Assembly (NCBI GenBank): GCA_963794615.1 | Contig: CAWCEP010000016.1 | Location: forward strand, 62,001 to 126,000 | Length of the DNA: 64,000 bases | Origin: Chersky-840 sp963794615 | Lineage (GTDB): Bacteria > Actinomycetota > Acidimicrobiia > Acidimicrobiales > UBA8190 | Reading direction: 5' to 3' | Shown: positions 1 through 8,088 of the stretch, piece by piece | Numbering within the stretch: the stretch's first letter is position 1 | How the letters are laid out: every line of letters starts with the position of its first letter | Notes under the pieces: generated by a model | Database searches by the model: none | What the model was told of the DNA's origin: nothing | The model's input: only the letters and a program-made list of their open reading frames with translations | Translations under genes and position numbers: made by a program

Positions 1-316
1 CACCACGTCGTCCACGAGCACCACGTCGACGACGTCCACGAGCACCACGTCCACGACGAGCACCACGAGTCCGGCGGCGGTGGTGGGAACCACGACCACG
101 ACCACGCCGCTCACCACTCCGACCACGGCGACACCCGCCACCCCGCTCGGGCAGACCACGCCTGCTGCCGGGGTGGTGGCGAGCGCGTCGTCGTCCCAGC
201 TTGCATTCACGGGGGTGGGCGCTCTGGTGCGGTGGCTCGTCTTCCTGGGCGGTGTGCTGGTGCTGGCCGCGACCTTCATGCGGTGGCGGCTCACTCGTCA
301 CGCCACGTTCGACTAG
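1..316 (+). CDS. C-terminal part of a Thr/Ser-rich, sortase-anchored wall protein (5' end outside window)
   Basis: The frame is open from base 2 and ends with TAG at 314-316. It starts inside a low-complexity Thr-Thr-Ser stalk coded by near-tandem repeats of acgagcaccacgtc, followed by a Thr/Pro/Ala stretch. The last 40 residues have the classic cell-wall sorting order: an LAFTG pentapeptide, a hydrophobic helix (about VRWLVFLGGVLVLAATF) and a basic tail (RWRLTRH). LAxTG-type signals are known substrates of actinobacterial class E sortases. The protein is therefore probably exported and covalently linked to peptidoglycan, with the repeat acting as a spacer. The functional domain lies upstream of the window and cannot be judged. 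Confidence 0.75.
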   Translation, partial: TTSSTSTTSTTSTSTTSTTSTTSPAAVVGTTTTTTPLTTPTTATPATPLGQTTPAAGVVASASSSQLAFTGVGALVRWLVFLGGVLVLAATFMRWRLTRHATFD

Positions 317-419
317 CGCCCGCTTTCGACTCTCGGTGCCCGGCGCAGAGGGCGCCAAGCGTTGTCAAGCATCAGCCGTTACTCCGCAACAGATCACCCG
401 TGGCCAAACATCGAAGCGG

Positions 420-492
420 TGGGCCGCCCGGGGCTCGAACCCGGCACCTTGGGATTAAAAGTCCCCTGCTCTACCCGATGAGCTAGCGGCCC
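420..492 (-). tRNA. tRNA-Lys (anticodon TTT)
   Basis: Read on the minus strand, the 73 bases fold as a normal cloverleaf: acceptor arms GGGCCGC and GCGGCCC with discriminator A, D arm GCTC-ATCGGGTA-GAGC, anticodon loop CTTTTAA, and T arm CCGGG-TTCGAGC-CCCGG. The anticodon TTT gives lysine. The first anticodon-stem pair is a G.A mismatch, which some tRNAs tolerate. No CCA is encoded. It stands alone between the wall-protein end and the hopanoid-type genes. Confidence 0.93.
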
Positions 493-596
493 GGGCTGTG
501 AAGGCAACGCTCGAGAAGCGAAAGCCGGTGTTGTCGCCACATCCTATGACCTGGTGCGGCTGGGTTCAGCGGTTGTGGCGACGATCGGGCGAGGGG

Positions 597-1685
597 TCAG
601 CCCGGGATACGCCACCGGATCCGGGCGCGACGGCTCTCTTTCACGTACCCGTTCTCGACGAACCATCGAGCGGACTCGAACACCGCCTGCTCAGCCGGAC
701 GCGGCGCGTAGCCGAGCTCCTTGCGCGCCCGGGAGTCGTCGAAGGCCATCTTCGTCGTCGACATCCGGGCGGCCTCGATGGGGACCGTGGGATGGCGGCG
801 CATGAGCCGTCCCTCGACGAACTCCGAGACGTGGGCGACGCCGAGCGAAAGTGATCGCGGCACCCGCAGCCTCGCCTCGGGCAGGCCGGTGCAGGCGGCG
901 AGGACCTCGAGGAGATGCTGCAACGAATAGTTCTCGCCCCCCAGGATGTAGCTGCGCCCGACGTCACCCCGCTCGAGCGCGAGGACATGGCCCTCGGCGA
1001 CGTCCTCCACGTGGGCCACGTTCAGCGTGGTGTCGACGAAGCCCGGGACCCTGCCGTCGAGATACTCGAGGACCAGGCGCCCCGTGGGGGTCGGCACCCG
1101 GTCGCGCGGCCCCAGGGGGAAGGTGGGCATGACGATCGTCACCGGAAGGCCTTGCGCCGCGGCCCGCAGCACCTCGTGCTCGGCGACGTACTTGGATCGC
1201 TTGTAGGACCCGAACAGGTGGCTCACGTCGGGGTAGCTGCGCTCGTCGGCGGCCGAGCCCGCCGACGCGGCGTCGAGGCCGAGGGTCCCGACGGTGCTCG
1301 TGTAGACCATCCGCTCGACCCCGGCGGCCCGCACCCCGTCCATGACGTTCACGGTGCCGCCCACGTTGATCTCGTAGAACAGGCGCGGGTCTCGAGCCCA
1401 GAACCGGTACAGGGCGGCGACGTGGAACACGGCCCGACACCCCCGCAGCGCCCTGGCGATCCCGTCGGCGTCGCGCACGTCGACGTCGATGTGCTCGACG
1501 TCGAGGCCATCCAGGTTCGAAGGATCGGCCCCGGGCTCGACGAGTGCCACCACCGACACGCCCCGGGCCCTCAGGACCCGGACGACCGACGAGCCGATGA
1601 ACCCGCTCGCTCCCGTCACACCGACCCGGTCACCGGCCTCGAGGGCAACCTCGAGGTCGCCCCGGGAGTCGCTGCCGCCGCTCAC
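597..1685 (-). CDS. hpnA: HpnA-like NAD-dependent epimerase/reductase (extended SDR)
   Basis: A 362-residue extended short-chain dehydrogenase. The Rossmann motif TGASGFIG lies near the N-terminus, the catalytic Y-x3-K is in GSYKRSKYVAE, and the RFWARDP segment after HVAALY resembles hopanoid-associated sugar epimerases (HpnA) and dihydroflavonol-4-reductase-type enzymes. I place the start at GTG 1685, whose GTGA overlaps the stop of the upstream aminotransferase gene, indicating translational coupling; an upstream extension in this frame would run inside that gene. HpnA is assigned to modification of the hopanoid side chain, but no squalene-hopene cyclase is in the window, so the substrate is an inference. 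A related sterol/flavonol-type reductase role is possible. Confidence 0.72.
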   Translation of the reverse strand: MSGGSDSRGDLEVALEAGDRVGVTGASGFIGSSVVRVLRARGVSVVALVEPGADPSNLDGLDVEHIDVDVRDADGIARALRGCRAVFHVAALYRFWARDPRLFYEINVGGTVNVMDGVRAAGVERMVYTSTVGTLGLDAASAGSAADERSYPDVSHLFGSYKRSKYVAEHEVLRAAAQGLPVTIVMPTFPLGPRDRVPTPTGRLVLEYLDGRVPGFVDTTLNVAHVEDVAEGHVLALERGDVGRSYILGGENYSLQHLLEVLAACTGLPEARLRVPRSLSLGVAHVSEFVEGRLMRRHPTVPIEAARMSTTKMAFDDSRARKELGYAPRPAEQAVFESARWFVENGYVKESRRARIRWRIPG

Positions 1686-3067
1686 CCCGGTGACCGGCGC
1701 AGGGCGCCTTTGACCATGGTCCGGCCCACCTCCCAGAACAGCCCCGACCCGTTGCCCGCCGCGGTGAGGACGTCGTCGAGCGCGTCCACGAAGTACTCGA
1801 CCTCTTCTTCTCCGGCCACGAGGGGCGGAAGGAGCTTCACCACGTTGGTGTTGTCGGCCGCGACCTGGGTGAGGATGCCGTGGCGGTGGTAGAGGGGGAC
1901 GACCACGAGCTGTGAGAACAGCGCGGTGCGCATGGTCTCGAGGGCGGTCCACCGCCGCCGCAGGGCCCGCGACTGCGGCTTGTCGAACACCAGCCCGATC
2001 ATGAGCCCCTTGCCCCGCACCTCGTGGAGGAACTCGTGGCGCTCCACGAGGGGATCGAGGGCCTTGGCGAAGGCCTCCCCGGTGCGGCGGGCCCGGTCGA
2101 CGATGTCCTCGTCGTCGAACGCCTGCAGGGTGGCCAGCCCGGCCACCATGGCGAGCTGGTTCATCGAGAAGGTGGAGGAGTGCACCACGGCCCGGTCCAT
2201 GGAGCTGAAGACGCTGTCGAAGATCTTGGCCGACGACAGCATCGCTCCCACCGGGACGTACCCACCCGACAGCGCCTTGGAGACGGTGATGACGTCGGGT
2301 TGCAGGCCCCAGTGCTCGTGGCCGAAGAACTTGCCGGTCCGCCCCAGTCCGGCTTGGACCTCGTCCATCACGAACAGCGTCTTGTGCCGACGGCACAACG
2401 CCTCGACGTCGTGCCAGTACTCCTCGGGGGCGAGGTTCACGCCCTTGCCCTGGATCGGCTCGACGACGAAGGCGGCGACGTCGCCCCGACGCAGCTCGCG
2501 GGTCAGGGCGTCGATGTCGCCGAACGGGACGCACGTCGTGGCCAGGAGGGGCCCGAAGCCGTCGCGGAATTCCCGGCCCCCGTTGAGCGAGAGCGCCCCG
2601 GTGGTGAGCCCGTGGAAGCCGTGGTCGCAGTAGACGATCCGATCGCGCTTGGTGGCGGCCCGGGCGAACTTGATGGCGGATTCGATCGCCTCAGCCCCGG
2701 AGTTGGTGAAGAAGGCGCGTTCGATGCCGGGGTGCGAACGGGTTACGAGTGCCTCGGCGAGGACGCCGGGGAGGAGGGCGCAGTCCATCTGCACGAGGTT
2801 GGGGAGGTCCGCGTCGATGGCTTCGTGCATGGCCCGGGTCACGGCCGGGTGGCTCCGGCCCAGGGCGAAGACGCCGAACCCGGACAGGAAATCGAGATAG
2901 CGCCTGCCGGCCGCGTCGTAGAGGTAGCAGCCCTCGCCGCGCTCGTAGTAATGGTCGAACCCGATGACCTTGAGCACCCGGCCCATCTGAGGGTTCATGT
3001 ACTGCGCCTGCAGGCGGAAGTTCTCGCCCTGTCGGGCTCGAAGGACCTCCTTCAGATCGAACGGCAT
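1682..3067 (-). CDS. Class III PLP aminotransferase, HpnO-like
   Basis: A 461-residue fold-type I class III aminotransferase. Visible motifs are TNSGAEAIESAIKFAR (phosphate binding), the aspartate in FVMDEVQAGLGRTG that contacts the PLP ring nitrogen, and the Schiff-base lysine in ITVSKALSGGYVP. Its gene overlaps the HpnA-like epimerase gene by 4 bases. In other bacteria HpnO makes aminobacteriohopanetriol, so the pairing suggests hopanoid side-chain amination; ornithine or acetylornithine-type activity cannot be excluded from sequence alone. The start ATG 3067 follows a long leader without a clear ribosome site. Base composition matches the neighbours. Confidence 0.72.
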   Translation of the reverse strand: MPFDLKEVLRARQGENFRLQAQYMNPQMGRVLKVIGFDHYYERGEGCYLYDAAGRRYLDFLSGFGVFALGRSHPAVTRAMHEAIDADLPNLVQMDCALLPGVLAEALVTRSHPGIERAFFTNSGAEAIESAIKFARAATKRDRIVYCDHGFHGLTTGALSLNGGREFRDGFGPLLATTCVPFGDIDALTRELRRGDVAAFVVEPIQGKGVNLAPEEYWHDVEALCRRHKTLFVMDEVQAGLGRTGKFFGHEHWGLQPDVITVSKALSGGYVPVGAMLSSAKIFDSVFSSMDRAVVHSSTFSMNQLAMVAGLATLQAFDDEDIVDRARRTGEAFAKALDPLVERHEFLHEVRGKGLMIGLVFDKPQSRALRRRWTALETMRTALFSQLVVVPLYHRHGILTQVAADNTNVVKLLPPLVAGEEEVEYFVDALDDVLTAAGNGSGLFWEVGRTMVKGALRRSPG

Positions 3068-3401
3068 CGATGGCTCCCGGTGTGCGCGCGACGCGGCTCA
3101 GGATATCGGGGCGCCACTGGTGCTCCGGGTACGAGCGCCGCCACCGTTTCGCTCGATCTCGCTCGATCTCGTCGCTGCCCTTTCCGTTCCGACAAGGGAC
3201 GGAGGCCTTCAGCGCCCTCTCCCGTCTCGGGCTTGGCCCCCCGTCCCTGGCTGTGGATCTCACTCTCCGTCACGACGCAAAGCGGCCGGCACCAGGGAGA
3301 TCGGCAAAGAATCCCATTTTCTCTCTGCGTGAGTAAATAACCGCCATGGGTGTTCCGATACCCGAAAGGTGACGACTGACTCCCAGAAGAAAGAGCACGT
3401 C
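3068..3401. promoter_or_regulatory. Divergent intergenic region between aminotransferase and CAP-protein genes
   Basis: About 330 bases without a convincing gene. It has the lowest GC of this area near 3305-3345 (catttt, gtaaataa), consistent with a promoter for the plus-strand CAP gene. A direct repeat, ctcgatctcgctcgatctcg, sits near 3152-3170. A small stem gggt/accc lies at 3348-3363. I found no established riboswitch. Confidence 0.35.
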
Positions 3402-4997
3402 GTGGCCTCTCTGACGCCGGTCCCCCGGGGCCGGCGCTTCCAGATCGGCCTCCTGGCGTCGACGGCACTGACGGTGGCCCTGGCGGCGGCCATGCTCCCC
3501 GGGAACCGTGACGGGACGGCGCGCGCCGCGTCGACGCATCCCACCCCCGTTGCCGTCGTGCCGGTGACCAGGGCCCAGGCGGGCTCGGGCTCGGGCGGTG
3601 GCGCCGGCAACGACCCGGCCACCAACCTGGCGCCGTCCCCGAACTTCCTCACCAGCTGCGCGGGGTCCTCATACGACAACTCCGTCGGGTGCGAGACGGC
3701 GACGTTGGCCGCCATCAACAACGCCCGGACCCAAGAAGCCCTGCCCGCCATGGTGCTGCCCACCGACTGGGCCCAGCTCTCCCCGCCTCAGCAGCTCTTC
3801 GCTGCCACCAACCTGGAGCGCACGGCCCGCGGCCTGGCGCCGCTGTCGGGGATGGCGACGACACTGGACCAGACCGCCCAGGCTGCGGCCGCCCAGAACA
3901 CCGACCCCTCGGCTCCGGCGGGATTCCCGTGGACGTCGTGGGGAGGGAACTGGGCCGGTGCCATGGGCAGCCCGCTCGAGGCCATCTACTTCTGGATGTA
4001 CGACGACGGCCTCGGTTCCTACAACATCGACTGCACGGCCCAGAACATGTCGGGCTGCTGGGGACACCGCAACAACATCCTGTTGTCGATGCGGTGCCAG
4101 CCGTGCCTCATCGGCACCGGCTTCAACGCCACCGCCTACCAGGGCAACCCGAGCTGGACCGAGATCCTCGTCGACTCCTCGGGGTCGCCGGCCCTCGACT
4201 TCACCTGGAGCCAGGTGCTCGCCGACCTGCCCGCCACGCCGGGGGCCGCGGTGCTCGACGCGCCGGCGGTGGGCATCGCCTCGTCCCCCGACGGCCAGGG
4301 CTACTGGCTCGTCGCCGCGGACGGGGGCGTCTTCGCCTTCGGCTCCTCGGGCTTCTACGGCTCGATGGGGGGCCACCGCCTGGCCGCCCCGATCGTCGGC
4401 ATCTCCTCGACCCCCGACGGCCGTGGCTACTGGCTGGTGGCGTCGGACGGCGGGCTCTTCGCCTTCGGCGACGCCGGCTTCTACGGGTCCATGGGCGGTC
4501 ACGTGCTCACCCGCAAGGTCGTGGGCCTGGCCGCCACCGCCGACGGCCGCGGCTACTGGGAGGTCGCCGCCGACGGCGGGCTCTTCGCCTTCGGCGACGC
4601 CGGCTTCTACGGCTCGATGGGGGGTCGCCCCCTCGCCAAGGCGGTGGTGGGCATGGCCCCGACCCGTGACGGCCGCGGCTACTGGGAGGTGGCGTCGGAC
4701 GGCGGCATCTTCGCCTTCGGCGACGCCCCCTACCTCGGGTCGATGGGTGGTACCGCCCTGTTCCGTCCCGTGGTGGCCATGGCGTCGACCCCCGACGGCC
4801 ACGGCTACTGGCTGACGGCCTCGGACGGCGGCATCTTCGCCTTCGGCAACGCCCCGTTCCGGGGATCGACGGGCAACGTCGACCTGGCCGCGCCCATCGT
4901 CTCGATGACCCCGTCGTCGACGGTCGGGTACTGGCTGGCCGCGTCCGACGGCGGCATCTTCAGCTTCGGCGTGCCCTTCCACGGCTCGATGGGCTGA
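3402..4997 (+). CDS. Secreted CAP/SCP-domain protein with six beta-propeller-like repeats
   Basis: About 531 residues from GTG 3402; this start is preferred over GTG 3369 because AGAAAGAG lies at a good distance upstream. A basic N-terminus and a hydrophobic helix (LLASTALTVALAAAML) form a signal peptide. A CAP/SCP-like domain follows (FAATNLERTARGLAPL, then WGHRNNILL). From about residue 288 to the end are six copies of a roughly 40-residue unit with the core GYWLVASDGGIFAFG...FYGSMGG, probably a six-bladed propeller-like exodomain. CAP proteins are extracellular and often bind lipids or act in cell-wall biology. The repeat type is common in secreted Acidimicrobiia proteins. Function is unknown. 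Confidence 0.82.
   Translation: MASLTPVPRGRRFQIGLLASTALTVALAAAMLPGNRDGTARAASTHPTPVAVVPVTRAQAGSGSGGGAGNDPATNLAPSPNFLTSCAGSSYDNSVGCETATLAAINNARTQEALPAMVLPTDWAQLSPPQQLFAATNLERTARGLAPLSGMATTLDQTAQAAAAQNTDPSAPAGFPWTSWGGNWAGAMGSPLEAIYFWMYDDGLGSYNIDCTAQNMSGCWGHRNNILLSMRCQPCLIGTGFNATAYQGNPSWTEILVDSSGSPALDFTWSQVLADLPATPGAAVLDAPAVGIASSPDGQGYWLVAADGGVFAFGSSGFYGSMGGHRLAAPIVGISSTPDGRGYWLVASDGGLFAFGDAGFYGSMGGHVLTRKVVGLAATADGRGYWEVAADGGLFAFGDAGFYGSMGGRPLAKAVVGMAPTRDGRGYWEVASDGGIFAFGDAPYLGSMGGTALFRPVVAMASTPDGHGYWLTASDGGIFAFGNAPFRGSTGNVDLAAPIVSMTPSSTVGYWLAASDGGIFSFGVPFHGSMG
4264..4994 (+). repeat. Six in-frame tandem repeats (about 120 bp each) in the CAP-protein gene
   Basis: Units begin near 4264, 4387, 4510, 4633, 4756 and 4882. 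Each codes for SSPDGxGYW(L/E)VA(A/S)DGG(V/L/I)FAFG, then a short linker and GSMGG. The second to fourth units are the most alike at DNA level, which suggests recent duplication or gene conversion. The last unit is shorter. Confidence 0.85.
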
Positions 4998-5019
4998 CCG
5001 GGCGAAACCGCGCCCGTCA
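4995..5019. terminator. Bidirectional hairpin between convergent genes
   Basis: tgaCcgggcg - aaaccg - cgcccgtca forms a 9-bp stem with one bulged C and a 6-base loop. The TGA of the CAP gene is the left end and the stop of the opposing aminotransferase gene is the right end. There is no T-tract, as is usual for high-GC actinobacterial terminators. Confidence 0.5.
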
Positions 5020-6502
5020 GCCCCGCGCGCAGGAGGCGCCGGTCTCGCGCTCGTGGCCCCGCCACCCCGGCTCCTCGCTCACCGGCCAGAAGTCACCGGT
5101 GCCGAGGTCCTGGACGTAGCGGACCGGAGGCTCTTCCCCGGCCCGGGCGTCGCCGGCGATGGCCGCCACCGCGGCCGAACAGGGCGTCGACGTCGGCAGT
5201 CGGTGCTCGAGATGCCGCAGCTGGCGCGCACCGCGCCGGGCATGAACCGGTGGTCGCCGGCCCGCACCTGGTCGCGATACGCACTCACATCGGCGGGGGA
5301 CAGTCCCAGGAGCCGGATGAGATAGGGGTGCGCGCAGAAGCACCCGTGTCGCACCCCGATGCCCCATTCGGCGCTCAGCCGGGCCGCCACCAGGGCGTGG
5401 TCGACGCCCTCGACCACGAAGGCGGCGATGGCCAGGGTGTCGACGTCGAGGGACGGCCCGAGTACGCGCACGCCGTCGATGGCGGCGAGGCCGCGCCGGA
5501 GCTGCCCGGCCAGGGCGTGTTCGTGGGCCGAGATCGTCTCCCACCCGATGCGGCCCAGCTCCTCCAGGGCGGCCTCGAGGGCGACGGCCCCCATGACGTT
5601 GGGCGACCCCGCCTCCTCCCGCTCGGGAGGCTCGGTCCACCACACCTCGTCGAGGTCGACGAGGTCGACGGCCCCCCCGCCGGCCAGGAAGGGATCCCCC
5701 TCGGCGAAGGTGGCGGCCGGGCCCACGAGGACCCCGGCGCCGAACGGCGCGTAGAGCTTGTGCCCGCTGAAGGCCACGTAATCGGCCTGGGCGGGGATGG
5801 GCCGGTGCGGTGCGAGCTGGGCGGCGTCGAGGACCACGGGGACACCCCGTTCGTGGGCGGCGTCGATGATGGCGGCAACCGGCGGCAACCATCCCGTCAC
5901 GTTCGAGGCGCCGGTGAGGGTGAGAAGACGCGGCCGCGGCGTCCGCTCGAGCCCGGCGACCACGTCCTCGGTGCCGAAGGTCCCGTCCCGGCCGCACTCC
6001 ACGTAGCGCCGCGCCGCCACTCGCCCCCACGGCAGCAGGTTGGCGTGATGCTCGACCACGGTGGTGAGCACCACGTCGTCGGGCTCGAATCGAAGCCGGT
6101 AGGCGAGATGGTTGAGGGCCTCGGTGGTGTTCCGACACAGGATGGCGATGTCACCGGGTCGGCCCGTTCCTGTTCCCGCTCCCGCTCCCGTTCCGGTTTG
6201 TGTGCGCGCCCCCGGGCCGGTGGGGGCGCCCCCGCCCGCGAAGGCGAGGGCGGTGGCCCGCGCCGATTCGTAGGCGGCGGTGGCGAGTCGGGACTTGTAC
6301 CCGCCCCGCGGTGCACACTCGAGTACAGGGGGACGAATTCCCCGACCGTCGCCATCACCACAGGGAAGGCGCTGGTCGAGGCGGCCGCGTCGAGGTTCAC
6401 ATAGCGTCGCTCAGTGCCGTCGACGCACGGGACGAGCAGGTCGTCGCCCACCAATCGGGCGGGCGGGTCCGATGGGGCGGGCGGGTCCGCCAGGGGCGTC
6501 AC
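5017..6502 (-). pseudogene. Class V aminotransferase (cysteine desulfurase-like), three apparent frame changes
   Basis: Translation pieces of one SufS/NifS-like PLP enzyme lie in three frames. The N-terminus (YVNLDAAASTSAFP...SSVHRGAG) runs from ATG 6502. Near 6300 one base is missing, and the frame then reads YKSRLATAAYESA, LTTVVEHHANLLPW, the lysine in YVAFSGHKLYAPFGAG, and VRHGCFCAHPYL. Near 5199 and 5175 single extra bases move the frame to a C-terminus ending YVQDLGTGDFWPVSEE. The H-K pair and overall length (about 495 codons) are typical once corrected. Only small indels separate the pieces, so sequence error is at least as likely as true inactivation. A Gly/Ala-rich GTGTG stretch near 6170-6200 is odd. 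Confidence 0.7.
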
Positions 6503-6551
6503 GGGTGCAGTCTACGAGCGCACCGTCGCGCCCCCGAGGAGCACCGGGCGG

Positions 6552-6557
6552 TACCAT
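6552..6557 (+). promoter_or_regulatory. Putative -10 box (TACCAT), leaderless start
   Basis: TACCAT ends 7 bases before GTG 6565, so transcription would begin at or next to the start codon. The same spacing recurs at other genes in the window. Confidence 0.45.
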
Positions 6558-6564
6558 CGCCGCG

Positions 6565-7068
6565 GTGGAACACGACTTCGGTGATCCTGACCTGGTGCGC
6601 AAGGGCGGGGCCCCGGCTGCCGGTGAGGACGGCCCCTCGGACGTCGCTGATCTTCCCGGCGGTCTCTACGACGACGCCGTGGTCTCCGAGGACGCTCCCG
6701 GTCTCGACGAGGACGTCGCCGAGCTCGAGGCGGAATTGGCACTGGCCGGGGTCGAGCTCCAGGCGAGAGCCGAGCTCGACGTCGTGACCGAGCTCGACGA
6801 CGAACTTGGGCTCGACGACGAACTTGGGCTCGAGGACGGAGCCGGCCTCGACGACCGAGCCGGGGTCGTGACCGAGCTCGACATCGACGGGTCCCTCTTG
6901 GACACGATCGAGCAGGAGCTCGCCGACGTGGAGCGCGCCCTCGCCCTGCTCGACGACGGCACGTACGGACAGTGCGAGCACTGCAACGGCGTCATCGACG
7001 ACGACGTGCTGGCCAGGACCCCGACGGCCCGGTTCTGCGCCGAGCACCTCCCCCTCGCCCTGCGCTGA
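6565..7068 (+). CDS. DksA/TraR-like zinc-finger protein with acidic Leu-Asp repeat N-terminus
   Basis: 167 residues from GTG 6565. The C-terminal half is the TraR/DksA module: a helical segment (LLDTIEQELADVERALALLDDGTYGQCEHC) and a zinc site C-x2-C...C-x2-H (CEHC, FCAEH), where the fourth ligand is His rather than the usual Cys. The N-terminal half is very acidic, with a tandem repeat of LDDELGLDDELGLEDG. In actinobacteria such proteins are thought to contact RNA polymerase; binding here is an inference. The gene is convergent with sodN across a palindrome. Confidence 0.75.
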   Translation: MEHDFGDPDLVRKGGAPAAGEDGPSDVADLPGGLYDDAVVSEDAPGLDEDVAELEAELALAGVELQARAELDVVTELDDELGLDDELGLEDGAGLDDRAGVVTELDIDGSLLDTIEQELADVERALALLDDGTYGQCEHCNGVIDDDVLARTPTARFCAEHLPLALR

Positions 7069-7070
7069 TT

Positions 7071-7084
7071 CCCCGAGCTCGGGG
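7071..7084. terminator. GC palindrome between convergent genes
   Basis: ccccgag/ctcgggg is a perfect 14-base palindrome lying between the stops of the DksA-like gene (7068) and sodN (7093). It could end transcription from both sides. Confidence 0.35.
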
Positions 7085-7092
7085 GTGGGCGA

Positions 7093-7512
7093 CTACCCCT
7101 TCTTGGTCTCCCAGAAAATGGAGTCGATCTCCTTGATCTGGTCGAGCAGGCCCTGGGCGACCTTGGGGTCGTTGGTCTTCTTCGAGTCGCCCGCCGCCTT
7201 CGTGGCCTTCCAGAACAGGTCGTGGAGCTGGGGGTGCTTGGCGAGGTGCTCGGGCTTGAAGTAGTCGGTCCACAGCACCCACAGGTGGTGCTTGACGAGG
7301 TCGGCCCGCTCCTCCTTGATGAAGACGGCCCGCTCCTTGAACACGTCGTCGTCGGAACCGTTGAACTTCTCCATGCACGCCTTGACCGACTCGGCCTCGA
7401 TCCGCGCCTGGGCGGGGTCGTAGACGCCACAGGGAAGGTCGCAGTGGGCGTGGACCGTGAGGGGAGGCCGGATCCGGTCGACGGACGAGATGAGACGGTC
7501 GACGATGCGCAT
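7093..7512 (-). CDS. sodN: Nickel superoxide dismutase precursor
   Basis: 139 residues from ATG 7512, with GAAGGAG 8 bases upstream. The nickel hook HCDLPCGVYDP starts at residue 23 (His23, Cys24, Cys28, Tyr31), equivalent to mature His1, Cys2, Cys6 and Tyr9. A 22-residue propeptide therefore has to be removed before the N-terminal His can bind nickel. The remaining helices (KHHLWVLWTDYFKPEHL, LHDLFWKATKAAGDSKK) match the NiSOD four-helix bundle, and the length is normal. The maturation protease gene is divergent from it. The enzyme dismutates superoxide in the cytoplasm. Confidence 0.95.
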   Translation of the reverse strand: MRIVDRLISSVDRIRPPLTVHAHCDLPCGVYDPAQARIEAESVKACMEKFNGSDDDVFKERAVFIKEERADLVKHHLWVLWTDYFKPEHLAKHPQLHDLFWKATKAAGDSKKTNDPKVAQGLLDQIKEIDSIFWETKKG

Positions 7513-7681
7513 GGGCAGGGCTCCTTCGGGCAGAGTGAACTCGATGGGGGTCGCGCTCACACTACCCACAGAAGCCAAATCGTGAACCGGGGACGCGCCC
7601 GTCGCCGATGGCGCCCCGAGCGCGACGGGAATCGGGCTCGGCGCCGCCGTCACGCTGGCGCTCGGGCTCGCGGCCGCCGCC

Positions 7682-7999
7682 GTGGTGGTGCGTCCCCGCC
7701 GGGTGGTGGTGCAGGGCAGGAGCATGGAGCCGACCCTGGCACCGGGAGACCGGCTCCTCGTGGTCCGCGCCCGTGGGCTCCACCCCCTGGACGTCGTCGC
7801 CGTGCGTGACCCCGGAGACCCCAAGCGAGTGCTCGTGAAGCGGGTCGGCGCGGTGCTCGAAGACGAGATCGTGCTGCGGGGCGACAATCCGGGAGCCTCC
7901 ACCGACAGTCGCAGCTTCGGTCCGGTGCCGACCTCCGCCGTCGTCGGCAAGGTGATCCGTTGTTACGCCCCCTCGTGGCGCGCCGGACCGGTGCGCTGA
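7682..7999 (+). CDS. sodX: NiSOD maturation protease, S26 signal-peptidase-like (possible N-terminal frame error)
   Basis: The 105 residues from GTG 7682 carry the S26 peptidase core: catalytic Ser14 in GRSMEPTL and catalytic Lys53 in VLVKRV, then the box GDNPGASTDSR. It is divergent from sodN, the usual arrangement of the protease that removes the SodN propeptide. Upstream in the same frame, back to about 7586, the reading continues as a hydrophobic helix (GIGLGAAVTLALGLAAAA) with no ATG or GTG. A GTG at 7582 lies in another frame. A single-base error near 7620 may have cut off a membrane anchor, so the true start is uncertain. Confidence 0.8.
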   Translation: MVVRPRRVVVQGRSMEPTLAPGDRLLVVRARGLHPLDVVAVRDPGDPKRVLVKRVGAVLEDEIVLRGDNPGASTDSRSFGPVPTSAVVGKVIRCYAPSWRAGPVR

Positions 8000-8075
8000 C
8001 CCGGGGTGCTCGGGGTGGTTCAGCGTGGTCCGGGTGGGCTGGGCCGGGGAGTGCGGGGATCGCCAAGGAGCGGAG

Positions 8076-8081
8076 TACGCT
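8076..8081 (+). promoter_or_regulatory. Putative -10 box (TACGCT), leaderless start
   Basis: TACGCT ends 7 bases before ATG 8089, the preferred start of the RsiG-like gene. Confidence 0.45.
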
Positions 8082-8088
8082 CGCCGTG

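Noticed and set aside
3274..3283. gacgcaaagc, a core string of the GEMM-I c-di-GMP riboswitch, upstream of the CAP gene
   Set aside because: The partner element (gcaaacc) and the paired stems expected around it were not found on either strand, so the match is too short.
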